Of a DNA stretch of 13,971 bases, positions 1 through 7,352 are shown piece after piece. Position numbers and translations under genes: made by a program. The DNA is from Gammaproteobacteria bacterium (GTDB lineage Bacteria; Pseudomonadota; Gammaproteobacteria; Steroidobacterales; GCA-2729495): NCBI GenBank assembly GCA_023383735.1, contig JAHDYN010000011.1, forward strand, positions 1-13,971. The letters are read 5' to 3'. The notes under the pieces are model-generated. The model was not told the origin of the DNA, searched no databases, and saw only the letters and a list, made by a program, of their open reading frames with translations. The first letter of the stretch is position 1. The number at the start of each line of letters is the position of its first letter.

Positions 1-757
1 GGCGCTCGACCTGGGATCACTGCGGGACATCCGGCGGTTCACGCAGCACTTTGCACAGTCCGGGCATTCACTGCACGCACTGGTCTGCAATGCAGGCGTT
101 CAGAACGGCACACTCGGTGCGAGAACCGCCGACGGCCACGAACAGACCTTCGGCATCAATCATCTGGGCCACTTCCTGCTCGTCAATCTGCTGTTGCCGC
201 GACTGGCCGCAGGTGGGCGCATCGTGACGGTGAGCAGCGCAGCGCACGACCCGGCCCGACGCACCGGCCTGCCGCGGCCGCGTCTGACCGATGCACGCCT
301 CATGGCCCATCCGGAGACCGATCCGGAACTGGATACCGACCCCGCGCTTGCAGCCCGGCGCGCCTATGCGACTTCAAAGCTCTGCAACCTGCTGTTCACC
401 CACGAACTGGCGCGCCGGCTTGCGACAAGCGGAAACGCAATAACAGTCAACGCCTTCGACCCCGGATTCATGCCTGGCACGGCACTGTCGCGTTCGATGA
501 CGCCGATGCCACGCTTCCTGTTTCAGCACCTGCTGGCCCCGCTCGGCAGGCTGCTGCCGGGCATCACCAGTCCCGAGCAATCCGGCGCGGGGCTTGCACG
601 CCTGGTTGAGGATCCTGCCCTGACGCGGGTGAACGGCGGCTACTTCACCGGCAGCGGTGCTGCAACGCCATCGATTGAATCACGCAATGTGGAGAAAGCC
701 GCCGTGCTCTGGCGGCAAAGCGCTGAGCTCGTCGGTCTGACACCGGAAGCAGGCTGA
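1..757 (+). CDS. Short-chain dehydrogenase/reductase, 3' part (5' end outside window)
   Basis: This is an NAD(P)-dependent oxidoreductase of the classical short-chain dehydrogenase (SDR) family, most like the retinol dehydrogenase/protochlorophyllide reductase-type branch. The frame is open from base 2, so the gene starts before the window and the N-terminal cofactor motif (TGxxxGxG) is missing. What is visible: a DLxSLxxIRxF segment at the very start, the structural N-A-G motif (about bases 89-97), a catalytic Ser in V-T-V-S-S (about 227-241), and the catalytic Y-x-x-x-K with Tyr at 365-367 and Lys at 377-379. The NAFDPGFMPGT stretch matches the usual N-x-x-x-P-G segment after the active site. 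About 251 residues are seen, so roughly 60 are missing. The substrate cannot be told from sequence. It lies upstream of a TonB receptor on the same strand, with a 264-base gap that argues against a tight operon. Confidence 0.9.
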   Translation, partial: ALDLGSLRDIRRFTQHFAQSGHSLHALVCNAGVQNGTLGARTADGHEQTFGINHLGHFLLVNLLLPRLAAGGRIVTVSSAAHDPARRTGLPRPRLTDARLMAHPETDPELDTDPALAARRAYATSKLCNLLFTHELARRLATSGNAITVNAFDPGFMPGTALSRSMTPMPRFLFQHLLAPLGRLLPGITSPEQSGAGLARLVEDPALTRVNGGYFTGSGAATPSIESRNVEKAAVLWRQSAELVGLTPEAG

Positions 758-790
758 TCATCGCTGTCGATGACCACATGCGTCTCCAGT

Positions 791-804
791 CCGTCACCAA
801 CGTT
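791..804 (+). repeat. 14-base direct repeat copy in the receptor upstream region
   Basis: CCGTCACCAACGTT occurs here and again at 1224-1237 inside the receptor gene, where it is extended into a perfect palindrome. In this upstream copy the bases that follow (TTGGGGT) make an imperfect inverted repeat around ACGT. It could be a regulator-binding sequence, or chance. No function is shown by the sequence. Confidence 0.35.
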
Positions 805-919
805 TGGGGTCCGTTCATTGGCGGCTTGACTGTCATCGCCTCATAAATAACGGTGGAGATCGCATAAGCAAGTGTCATGTTGGCGCCCGCATTTCGCTGA
901 TCGGGAACCGGAGTGTCGC

Positions 920-928
920 TGCTATGAT
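920..928 (+). promoter_or_regulatory. Candidate extended -10 promoter for the TonB receptor
   Basis: TGCTATGAT reads as an extended -10 element (TGn followed by TATGAT, five of six bases matching TATAAT). No convincing -35 hexamer sits 16-18 bases upstream, which is tolerated in extended -10 promoters. It would start transcription near 935 and give a leader of about 85-90 bases before the receptor ATG. This is a pattern match only. Confidence 0.35.
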
Positions 929-1009
929 CGGTAGCTCGACAGTGGCACCGGGGCATCGTGCAATAGGCGCGGCGCCGTCCAGCGCTCAACGGTTTGTCGC
1001 CAGGTTCAC

Positions 1010-1016
1010 AGAGGGG
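1010..1016 (+). promoter_or_regulatory. Ribosome binding site of the TonB receptor
   Basis: The purine run AGAGGGG ends five bases before the ATG at 1022 and supports that start. It agrees with the protein, which begins with a normal signal peptide directly after this ATG. Confidence 0.7.
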
Positions 1017-1021
1017 ATGTC

Positions 1022-3415
1022 ATGAACAGACCAGGAATGCCTGTCAGGCTTGCGCTCATCGCAGCTGCCGCCGTGGCTTCAGTGCCACCGGCCGGCATGG
1101 CCCAGAGCGAGACAACGGCGGGACTCCAGGAGGTTGTGGTTACGGCCCGGCGCGTGGAGGAGAACCTGCAGGAAACGCCGGTGGCCGTGTCTGCCTTTAC
1201 CGAGCAGATGCTGGAAGACCGTTCCGTCACCAACGTTGGTGACGTCAGCAACTACACCCCCAACCTCTTTGCGACCAGCGGCCCCACCGGCGGAAACGAC
1301 GGCTTCTTCTACATACGCGGCGTTGGTCAGTACGACCTGAACCCGGCGGTGGATCCCGGTGTCGGCACCTACCTGGATGGTGTTTATCTCGGCCGGATCA
1401 TGGGCTCGTCCTTCGATTCGATGGACATTGCCCGCATAGAGGTCATGCGCGGCCCGCAGGGCACACTGTATGGCCGCAACACGATGGGCGGCGCCATCAA
1501 CGTGGTCACCCAGGATCCAGGTGACGTCTTCGGGGCCAAGGTAAAGGTGACCGGCGGCTCGCGCGATCGCCTCGACGCACAGTTTTCTGTCGATGTGCCG
1601 ATGAGTGACCAGTTTGGCATGAAGATCACCGGCCTGACCCGCAACCAGGATGGCTGGGGCAAGCGGGCCAGCGATGGTGAATCATTTGCCGACATCGAAA
1701 CCGTTGCCGGGCGCATCAAGGCATTGTGGACACCGAACGACGACCTCGAGGTGCGTTTGGCTCTGGACGGCAGCAACAGCGATGGCACCCCCTCGCATCA
1801 GGTGCTGATCGGCTATGCCCCCTTCCCAACCGTTCCGGGCCTGCCGCCGGTGACACCACTCGGCGTGCCGTTCCCGGTACCCGGCTCGCCCTACGATTTC
1901 GCACCGTATATCGCCCAACCGTACGGGCCAAACGGCATGTTCCAGAACAACAGCTCGGTGCCTGCCGATGCCTCACTGGATGTCTGGGGTGCCAGCGGCA
2001 CGATTGACTGGGATGTCGGCGGACTTCACCTGAAGTCGATAACCAGTTACCGCGACCTGGACCAGTACCATCCGCAGGATTACGAAGAGACGCCATTTGC
2101 CTTTTTCGAGGCTGCCTTCAATACCGATCAGTCACAGTTCAGCCAGGAACTGCAGCTCACCGGGCAAGCCTTCGACGAACGCCTGGACTGGCTGGTCGGC
2201 GCCTACTACTACGAAGAAGACATCTTCCACAACAACCAGGTCTGCATGGGTGGCAACAACGGCGTCGGCTGGGCACCGACCGGACCCGGCGGCAGCTTCG
2301 AGCCGCTGCCCGGCTTTGCGATCCTGACCGACCGCAGTGCCTGTCTGCAGAACAACCAGCGCTACGACCTCGATATCGACGCATGGGCGGTATTCACCCA
2401 CCTGAGCTACCGCATCAACGACCGGTGGACCGCCATCGCCGGCGTACGTTACACGGATGAAACCAAGGACTACGCCTTCGACTCATATATCGACAACACT
2501 GCCGGCGTTTTCTCCTTCTTCGGCTTCCCGCCGATTTCATTTCCGACGCTCTCGCCGAGCAATCCGATGCTGACGGTATCGCCGTATGCAAAGGATTCCT
2601 GGGACTCCACGGACCCGAAGTTCGGAATCGAGTACCAGGCTGCGGAGGAAGTAATGCTCTATGCGTCCTATGCCGAAGGCTTCAAGTCCGGCGGCTACAA
2701 CGGCCGTCCGACACCCAATACGATAACCAACGAATTCGAACCGCTGACATCATTCGAGCCGGAAGAGATCAAGACCTGGGAAGTGGGCATGAAGGCGCAG
2801 TGGCTTGACCAGCGCCTGCGTACCAACCTGGCCGTGTTCAGCTCGACCTACAAGGATATCCAGCAGCTGGTCGTGGACCCCACCACGGGCTTTTTCAACC
2901 AGATCAACGCGGCCAAGGCCAACATCAAGGGCTTCGAGCTGGAAGTGGCAGCGCGCCCGGTTGAAAACTTCGATATCGATCTGAGCGTGGGCTATACCGA
3001 CGCCGAATACACCGACCTTGACCCGCGCCTCATTGCGGCCGGCGTGACCAAGAGCGATCCGCTGGTCAACACACCCGAGTGGACGGCAAGCACCGGCGCA
3101 CAGTACACCTTCTCGCTCGGCGACATGGGCAGCCTCGCCCTGCGCGCTGACTACCGCTATACGGATGAGGTCTGTTACAACGCCGCCTGCACCGCACTCG
3201 ACACCGAGGACTCGGTCGGGCTGGTCAATCTGCGCGGCACCTGGTACAGCAACGACGATCGCCTGGCCGTTTCGGTCTTCGGCCTGAACGTCACTGACGA
3301 GGAGTACTACGCCAATCGTCAGGACGTCATCGGAGGCGGTCTGGGTGTCGCATTCGCCATGCCGGGACGGCCTTCGGAATGGGGCGTGGAGTTCAGCTAC
3401 CGCTTCGGCTATTGA
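1022..3415 (+). CDS. TonB-dependent outer-membrane receptor
   Basis: This is a 797-residue outer-membrane active transporter, energised by TonB/ExbBD, for an unidentified ligand. Residues 1-27 form a signal peptide likely cut after G-M-A. A TonB-box-like segment follows (LQEVVVTARR, about 35-44). The plug domain (about 50-165) carries the family hallmarks Y-x-D-G-V-Y and R-I-E-V-x-R-G-P-Q-G-T-L-Y-G-R-N, then G-G-A-I-N-V-V-T. The rest is a beta-barrel with a typical distal half (ASYAEGFKSGGYNG), ending in an aromatic-rich last strand with a C-terminal Tyr. Two pairs of Cys in barrel loops could form disulfides. Length is normal. The type is common in sphingomonads and in gammaproteobacterial aromatic or steroid degraders, where substrates are mostly unknown. 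It converges on the sulfatase gene 16 bases away, which suggests, without proving, a shared substrate. Family is certain; ligand unknown. Confidence 0.97.
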   Translation: MNRPGMPVRLALIAAAAVASVPPAGMAQSETTAGLQEVVVTARRVEENLQETPVAVSAFTEQMLEDRSVTNVGDVSNYTPNLFATSGPTGGNDGFFYIRGVGQYDLNPAVDPGVGTYLDGVYLGRIMGSSFDSMDIARIEVMRGPQGTLYGRNTMGGAINVVTQDPGDVFGAKVKVTGGSRDRLDAQFSVDVPMSDQFGMKITGLTRNQDGWGKRASDGESFADIETVAGRIKALWTPNDDLEVRLALDGSNSDGTPSHQVLIGYAPFPTVPGLPPVTPLGVPFPVPGSPYDFAPYIAQPYGPNGMFQNNSSVPADASLDVWGASGTIDWDVGGLHLKSITSYRDLDQYHPQDYEETPFAFFEAAFNTDQSQFSQELQLTGQAFDERLDWLVGAYYYEEDIFHNNQVCMGGNNGVGWAPTGPGGSFEPLPGFAILTDRSACLQNNQRYDLDIDAWAVFTHLSYRINDRWTAIAGVRYTDETKDYAFDSYIDNTAGVFSFFGFPPISFPTLSPSNPMLTVSPYAKDSWDSTDPKFGIEYQAAEEVMLYASYAEGFKSGGYNGRPTPNTITNEFEPLTSFEPEEIKTWEVGMKAQWLDQRLRTNLAVFSSTYKDIQQLVVDPTTGFFNQINAAKANIKGFELEVAARPVENFDIDLSVGYTDAEYTDLDPRLIAAGVTKSDPLVNTPEWTASTGAQYTFSLGDMGSLALRADYRYTDEVCYNAACTALDTEDSVGLVNLRGTWYSNDDRLAVSVFGLNVTDEEYYANRQDVIGGGLGVAFAMPGRPSEWGVEFSYRFGY
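1225..1244. repeat. Perfect 20-base palindrome inside the receptor gene
   Basis: CGTCACCAACGTTGGTGACG is its own reverse complement. It lies about 200 bases into the TonB receptor gene, over codons for V-T-N-V-G-D-V just before the plug. Its left half, with one more base, is repeated at 791-804 upstream of the gene. It could be an operator-like site or simply coding sequence; nothing else in the window marks its role. Confidence 0.5.
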
Positions 3416-3422
3416 GTTGCCG

Positions 3423-3465
3423 GCCTGCCAATCAGTCGGCCTGCCTGGTCGACTGATTGGCAGGC
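3423..3465. terminator. Bidirectional terminator-like hairpin between convergent genes
   Basis: The arms GCCTGCCAATCAGTCG (3423-3438) and CGACTGATTGGCAGGC (3450-3465) are perfectly complementary, with an 11-base loop. The hairpin begins eight bases after the receptor stop codon, and its left arm contains the sulfatase stop codon (3432-3434, minus strand). The position fits a two-way terminator for the convergent transcripts. Neither strand shows a U-run after the stem, so it may instead act as a 3'-end stabiliser or work with another factor. Confidence 0.6.
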
Positions 3466-5222
3466 AATTCCGGATCGGCGTAGGCGAATTCGCCACCGTC
3501 CGGCAACACGACTTCAACCTCGCGCGCATATCCATCCCATGCATCGACGAGCTCGGCAAGGAGCTCCGGCTGCATGCCCGACTGGTCCCTGCTTTCGGCA
3601 GGATCAAGAGCAAGGTCGAACAGCTCCCAGCTGCCGGTACCGAAGGGCCTGGCCAGATTGAGCGCCTTCCACTGATCACGCCGCACGGCGCGTCGCCCGA
3701 AGAGCTCCAGTGACAACGCCCGGCCCGCATTCGGACCAGCCTCTGCCGGCTCGAGCATGCGTGGCCAGAACGAGCGTCCCGCCAAAGGCTCCGCAGTATT
3801 GCCGCCTGTCGACGGCCCGCGTTGCAGTGCACCGGCTGCATCGAGCAAGGTGGCGGTCAGATCAGTGGCTGTCAGTACGGCGTCGTCACGCCGGTCACCG
3901 GAAATCGTCGCGGGCCAGGACAGGATCGCCGGCACCCGGTATCCGCCCTCGCTCGGATAGGCCTTGTACAGGCGAAAAGGCGTTGCGCTTGCGCCTGCCC
4001 AGCCAGCGCCATACCAGGCGTAGGAACCCTCCCTGCCCAGATTCTCCGGCGAATTGTCGAAAGCCAGCGGTATCCAGAAACGGTTGAGCGGCAGACGATC
4101 GATGCTGTTGCCCTCGGGACCGTTGTCGGAAAGAAAGACGACCAGCGTGTCCCGCGCAAAACGCGAGCCATCCAGCCATGCCAGCAGCCGGCCAATCTCC
4201 TGATCGAGCAGCTCGACCATTGCCGCGTAGATCTCCATGCGCCGGGACGCCGCGCGCTGCTGTTCCGTTGTCAATGTCGCCCATGCCGGCACATGCGGAG
4301 GCAGCGCCCCGACTGTGGTATCGCCGGGAACCAGGCCCAGCGCCTTCATGCGCTCAAGCCGCTGCTTCCTCAGCACTTCATAGCCGGCATCGTAGGCACC
4401 GGCATACCGGTTCAGCCAGGCATCCGGAACCTGCAGCGGCCAGTGCGGCGCCGTATAGGCTGCATAGGCAAAGAAGGGCCGACCATCTTCTGGCTGCTCA
4501 CCCAGATAACGGATCATCTGGTCCGTATAAAAAGTGCTCGAATAAAAACCCGGCGGTGGCTCGACCGGATGACCGTCAGCCTGATAGTGCGCACCGCGCT
4601 GGAAAATGACCAGGCCGGCGCCATCGCTGAAATGGCTGGCACCGCCGTCAAGCAGCGTCCAGGAGCGCTCGAAACCCCGGCGGTGTGGGCGCGTCTCCGG
4701 TTCCGTACCCAGATCCCACTTGCCGGTCATATAGGTGTGATAACCACGCTGCCGGAGCCGCTCGGCAATGGTCGCCACGCGTGGGCTGAGCTGCCCCGCA
4801 TAGCTGTCGTGGCCGCGCTGATTGCGTGCCCGGCCCATTTGGGGCGCTCCCAGCCCGGCGGTGTGGTGATCCACGCCCGTCAGCAACGCCGCGCGCGTGG
4901 CAAAGCAGACCGGCGTCACATGGAAGTCCGTCAGCAACACACCACGCCGTGCCAGTTCATCGATATTGGGTGTGCGTATCTCGCTGCCTGTGACACCAAG
5001 ATCGGCATATCCCAGATCATCGACCAGGATCAACAGGATATTGGGTGTACCCGGTGGTGGCGCGCTGCCCAGGGGGGCCGGCTGTTCCTGCGCCGGCGGA
5101 TCGCCCTGACAGGCCACGATGCACAGAGCCAGCACGATGGATGCGGCCAGCAGCTGCAACCGGCCCCGCGCTGCGGAACTCAAACGCCTCTCACAGCGAG
5201 TCGATGATGACCTTTGCCACAT
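3432..5222 (-). CDS. Sulfatase (arylsulfatase-type), predicted lipoprotein
   Basis: This is a family S1 formylglycine-dependent sulfatase that hydrolyses a sulfate ester outside the cytoplasm. With the ATG start it has 596 residues. A basic N-terminus and hydrophobic stretch end in the lipobox I-V-A-C (Cys38), so it is probably a lipoprotein. Family residues visible: metal ligands D68-D69 (LVDDLGYADLG), the Cys converted to formylglycine at 106 in C-F-A-T-R, Lys168, His260 (T-A-P-H-W-P), D366-N367 (F-L-S-D-N-G) and Lys420. Two oddities: Ala replaces the usual Pro in the C-x-P-x-R motif (an accepted minor variant), and G-K-W-D replaces G-K-W-H at 170. The start is uncertain: the ATG lies inside the regulator gene and has a weak ribosome site. 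A TTG at 5181-5183, eight bases after the regulator stop codon and preceded by GAGAGG, would keep the whole signal peptide. It is last in the DoxX-to-sulfatase run. Family is secure; substrate unknown. Confidence 0.93.
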   Translation of the reverse strand: MWQRSSSTRCERRLSSAARGRLQLLAASIVLALCIVACQGDPPAQEQPAPLGSAPPPGTPNILLILVDDLGYADLGVTGSEIRTPNIDELARRGVLLTDFHVTPVCFATRAALLTGVDHHTAGLGAPQMGRARNQRGHDSYAGQLSPRVATIAERLRQRGYHTYMTGKWDLGTEPETRPHRRGFERSWTLLDGGASHFSDGAGLVIFQRGAHYQADGHPVEPPPGFYSSTFYTDQMIRYLGEQPEDGRPFFAYAAYTAPHWPLQVPDAWLNRYAGAYDAGYEVLRKQRLERMKALGLVPGDTTVGALPPHVPAWATLTTEQQRAASRRMEIYAAMVELLDQEIGRLLAWLDGSRFARDTLVVFLSDNGPEGNSIDRLPLNRFWIPLAFDNSPENLGREGSYAWYGAGWAGASATPFRLYKAYPSEGGYRVPAILSWPATISGDRRDDAVLTATDLTATLLDAAGALQRGPSTGGNTAEPLAGRSFWPRMLEPAEAGPNAGRALSLELFGRRAVRRDQWKALNLARPFGTGSWELFDLALDPAESRDQSGMQPELLAELVDAWDGYAREVEVVLPDGGEFAYADPELPANQSTRQAD

Positions 5223-5751
5223 GTTTCATCGGCAGGTTCTGGCTCATGCTCACTTTCTGGATCTGACGGTAGGCATCGGCCTCGCTCAATCCCTCGCGCG
5301 CCATCAATGTTGCCTTGGCCCGGTCCACGAGCTTGCGCGTCTCGAGCTGATCGGCAAGCTTTGCCACGCGTTCGGTGAGCTCCGTCTCCTTCACGAAGTG
5401 CGACACCGCCAGCGTAATGGCCGGACCGATGTCGGTAACACGAAACGGCTTGGTCAGATACGCCATGACACCGGCATCGCTGGCCGCCTGCACCAGGTCG
5501 GGACTCGAGTGCGCGGTCAGGAGAATGATCGGATACTGATCGGACAGCTCGGCCGCCAGCTTGATGCCACCGGTGCGGGGCATGACGACATCCAGAATGA
5601 TCACATCGGGCTTGAGATCCTCGACCAGGGTGCGCGCCATTGCCCCGTCCGTCGCCTCGCCCACCACGACATAGCCAAGATCGGTGAGCAGCTCCGACAG
5701 GTCGCGACGGATAATCGACTCATCATCGGCGATCACGATCCGGAAACTCAC
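5191..5751 (-). CDS. Response regulator, REC-ANTAR (RNA-binding antiterminator type)
   Basis: This is a 186-residue two-component regulator. Residues 1-120 form a receiver domain: acidic pocket at D9-D10, phospho-acceptor D54 in I-I-L-D-V-V-M-P, T79, and K101 in T-K-P-F. A coiled linker (about 120-135) leads to a C-terminal ANTAR domain (about 130-182), recognisable by L-x-x-R-x-x-V-D-R-A-K-x-x-L-M, then E-A-D-A-Y-x-x-I-Q and the final helix. ANTAR proteins such as EutV, NasR and PdtaR bind paired hairpins in nascent RNA and prevent termination, so the target is probably RNA, not DNA. It starts with GTG and overlaps the kinase stop codon by four bases (GTGA), with a strong GGGAGG six bases upstream, so it is translationally coupled to the kinase, its likely partner. 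No clear ANTAR target hairpin pair was found in the window. Confidence 0.95.
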   Translation of the reverse strand: MSFRIVIADDESIIRRDLSELLTDLGYVVVGEATDGAMARTLVEDLKPDVIILDVVMPRTGGIKLAAELSDQYPIILLTAHSSPDLVQAASDAGVMAYLTKPFRVTDIGPAITLAVSHFVKETELTERVAKLADQLETRKLVDRAKATLMAREGLSEADAYRQIQKVSMSQNLPMKHVAKVIIDSL

Positions 5752-6908
5752 TGCAGCCCTCCCCCATCAGCCAGGACCGGCGACTCGACCGGAAAACTGA
5801 CCCAGGCAACGGTGCCTGAGTCGCTGGATATCCCGAATTCACCATGCAGTTCGCTGGAAACCAGCGTCGAAACGATCGTGAGCCCCAGATGGCGATCACG
5901 CTCCAGGCTGAAGCCGGGCGCCAGTCCCTTGCCATGATCCTGCACTTCAAGGCGTACCTGGTTGCCGGTCGACCAGACCCTGACCTCGACATCACCACCG
6001 CCACCGCCACCGCCACCATGCTGAATGGCGTTCTGCATCAGCTCATTGGCAACGAGTGCAGCCGATGTTGCATCACCGGATTCCAGCATGATGGGGTCAC
6101 CGTGCGCCGATATCTTCAGTCGTCCGTCGGCTGACAGCGACTCGCCCAGCGAGTCGGCCAGTCGCCGGACCAGGTCGCTGAAATCGACCTGGCCGATATT
6201 GGTCTTCGACAGCTGCTCGTGGACCACGGCAATGCTGTGTATGCGGTTGATGCTGTCCTGCAGGGCCTGCTCGGCAGACACATGGTCCAGTCGGCGGATC
6301 TGCATGCGCAGAAGGCTGGCCACGATCTGCAGATTGTTCTTCACGCGATGGTGGATCTCCTGCAGCAGCAGGCTGCTGCTGCCCAACGAACGGTTTTCAA
6401 CGAAGATCCCGAGCTGCCCGGACACCCCGCGCAACAGCTCGATCAGCGCGTTGTCATCCGCGTCTCCGACTACCGGCAACGGAGCATCGGCGCTGCCATA
6501 CAGGTTGAGCACGCCACACAGTGAAGTCTCGCGATACAGAATGGGCAGAGAAATCAATTCGGAGCCCGGCATCCAGTGGTGGCGCACCTCGGCTGGCAGC
6601 TGTGATTCAGACCGGACGACCAGCGGCTCCACCTGTTCCTCCTGATCCTTGTGACTCTTCCGCCCCTTCTGCCACAACGCGAGACCCTCGTCGAGAAGTC
6701 GCAGATCCGCGCCTGCGCCGCCACGCTCGGGTAGTCTGCAGACTTCGCGACCCAGCATCGGCCGACGCGCGCTCAGCAGCCAGAGGCTGACGGAACTGAC
6801 GCCGAGTATGCCAGCGAGGCGATCGACTACTTCCTGATAGGAGGTCCGCTCCGCAACGCAATGCGACAGCATCTGACCAAGCCGGTTCAGTATTTCAATA
6901 TGCTGCAT
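5748..6908 (-). CDS. GAF-HisKA_2 sensor histidine kinase
   Basis: This is a 386-residue soluble sensor kinase, cognate partner of the overlapping REC-ANTAR regulator. There is no membrane segment. Residues about 10-170 look like a GAF sensory domain (SLWLL, then L-P-I-L-Y-R-E-T-S-L-C-G-V-L-N-L-Y). The dimerisation domain is of the HisKA_2 type, with phospho-acceptor His187 in E-I-H-H-R-V-K-N-N-L-Q. The ATPase domain shows the N box (N-E-L-M-Q-N-A, 288-294), the D-H-G-K-G box near 324-328 and H-L-G-L at 340-343. GAF plus HisKA_2 with an ANTAR regulator is the layout of PdtaS/PdtaR and related to EutW/EutV. An oddity is eight consecutive glycines (298-305) right after the N box. The start lies seven bases after the DUF2141 stop codon with only a weak ribosome site, suggesting coupling. 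The signal sensed is unknown. Confidence 0.94.
   Translation of the reverse strand: MQHIEILNRLGQMLSHCVAERTSYQEVVDRLAGILGVSSVSLWLLSARRPMLGREVCRLPERGGAGADLRLLDEGLALWQKGRKSHKDQEEQVEPLVVRSESQLPAEVRHHWMPGSELISLPILYRETSLCGVLNLYGSADAPLPVVGDADDNALIELLRGVSGQLGIFVENRSLGSSSLLLQEIHHRVKNNLQIVASLLRMQIRRLDHVSAEQALQDSINRIHSIAVVHEQLSKTNIGQVDFSDLVRRLADSLGESLSADGRLKISAHGDPIMLESGDATSAALVANELMQNAIQHGGGGGGGGDVEVRVWSTGNQVRLEVQDHGKGLAPGFSLERDRHLGLTIVSTLVSSELHGEFGISSDSGTVAWVSFPVESPVLADGGGLQ
5994..6017 (-). repeat. GGTGGC hexamer repeat encoding eight glycines in the kinase
   Basis: On the coding strand the codons run GGT GGC three times and then GGT GGT, giving Gly298-Gly305 of the histidine kinase. The tract lies between the N box and the next beta-strand of the ATPase domain. 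Hexamer slippage would add or remove two glycines without a frameshift, so length may vary between strains. Confidence 0.85.
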
Positions 6909-6915
6909 TCAGCGT

Positions 6916-7350
6916 CTAGTACTTGATGTGGACGTCGATGGTCATGGCAGCGGAATTCAGCTCGACCTTGGCATCCTTGAATTTGGGCGGCCCCATGACG
7001 CCCTTCGCATCCCGCGAGATACCGATGCCTTCCAGCGGAATCGAGCCATAGACGGTCTTCATCTTCCCGTTTCCGTCTTCATCGTGGTGGGCCGCCACCG
7101 CATACTCGCCCCAGGGCAGGTTTTCGAAGGTCACGACGGCCCGTCCGTCAGCCTGCCTGGTTTGCAGTGTCTGCAACGCCTTGTCGCCCGGAAAACCTTC
7201 ATCGCTGTTAAACAGGCTGACGAATACCTGGCCGGAATCATTGCGTATTCCGTCGACCCGCACCTCAAGGCTGCCGGTTTCACCGGCGACTGCGACCATT
7301 GACAGCAGGCCCAGAGCCAGACCTGCGAGACCGCCAAACTTGTTTTTCAT
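6916..7350 (-). CDS. DUF2141 secreted protein
   Basis: This is a 144-residue exported protein of the DUF2141 family, whose biochemical role is not known. Residues 1-22 are a clear signal peptide ending V-A-V-A, cut before G-E-T-G. The mature part is a compact beta-sandwich-like domain with family features: S-G-x-V-F-V-S-L-F-N near residues 39-48, a D-E-D-G-N-G-K segment (about 90-96) that resembles a calcium-binding loop, then the P-L-E-G-I-G-I-S-R-D-A-K-G stretch. Its ATG follows the DoxX stop codon by two bases, with AAGG just upstream inside the DoxX gene, and the kinase begins seven bases after its stop. It is therefore the second gene of the five-gene run. It is probably periplasmic. Whether it contributes to sensing or to the envelope cannot be told. 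Confidence 0.9.
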   Translation of the reverse strand: MKNKFGGLAGLALGLLSMVAVAGETGSLEVRVDGIRNDSGQVFVSLFNSDEGFPGDKALQTLQTRQADGRAVVTFENLPWGEYAVAAHHDEDGNGKMKTVYGSIPLEGIGISRDAKGVMGPPKFKDAKVELNSAAMTIDVHIKY

Positions 7351-7352
7351 GT

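Noticed and set aside
758..773. TCATCG/CGATGA hairpin after the dehydrogenase stop codon
   Set aside because: A six-bp stem with a four-base loop and no U-run is too weak to call a terminator.
826..853. Possible -35 TTGACT with a downstream AT-rich stretch as receptor promoter
   Set aside because: At a 16-base spacing the -10 hexamer would be ATAACG, a poor match. The extended -10 at 920-928 is better.
966..976. GGCGC/GCGCC inverted repeat in the receptor leader
   Set aside because: The loop would be a single base, so only a four-bp stem can form. Such repeats are common in GC-rich DNA.
2750..3841. Minus-strand open frame (363 codons) running across the receptor 3' end, the hairpin and the sulfatase 3' end
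   Set aside because: It is antisense to the conserved receptor barrel and out of frame with the sulfatase, and it has no recognisable domain.
3822..5207. Long plus-strand open frame (461 codons) opposite the sulfatase gene
   Set aside because: It is antisense to a gene with clear family motifs. Its translation is low-complexity, rich in Arg, Gln and His, with no domain I recognise, which is typical of opposite-strand frames in GC-rich DNA.
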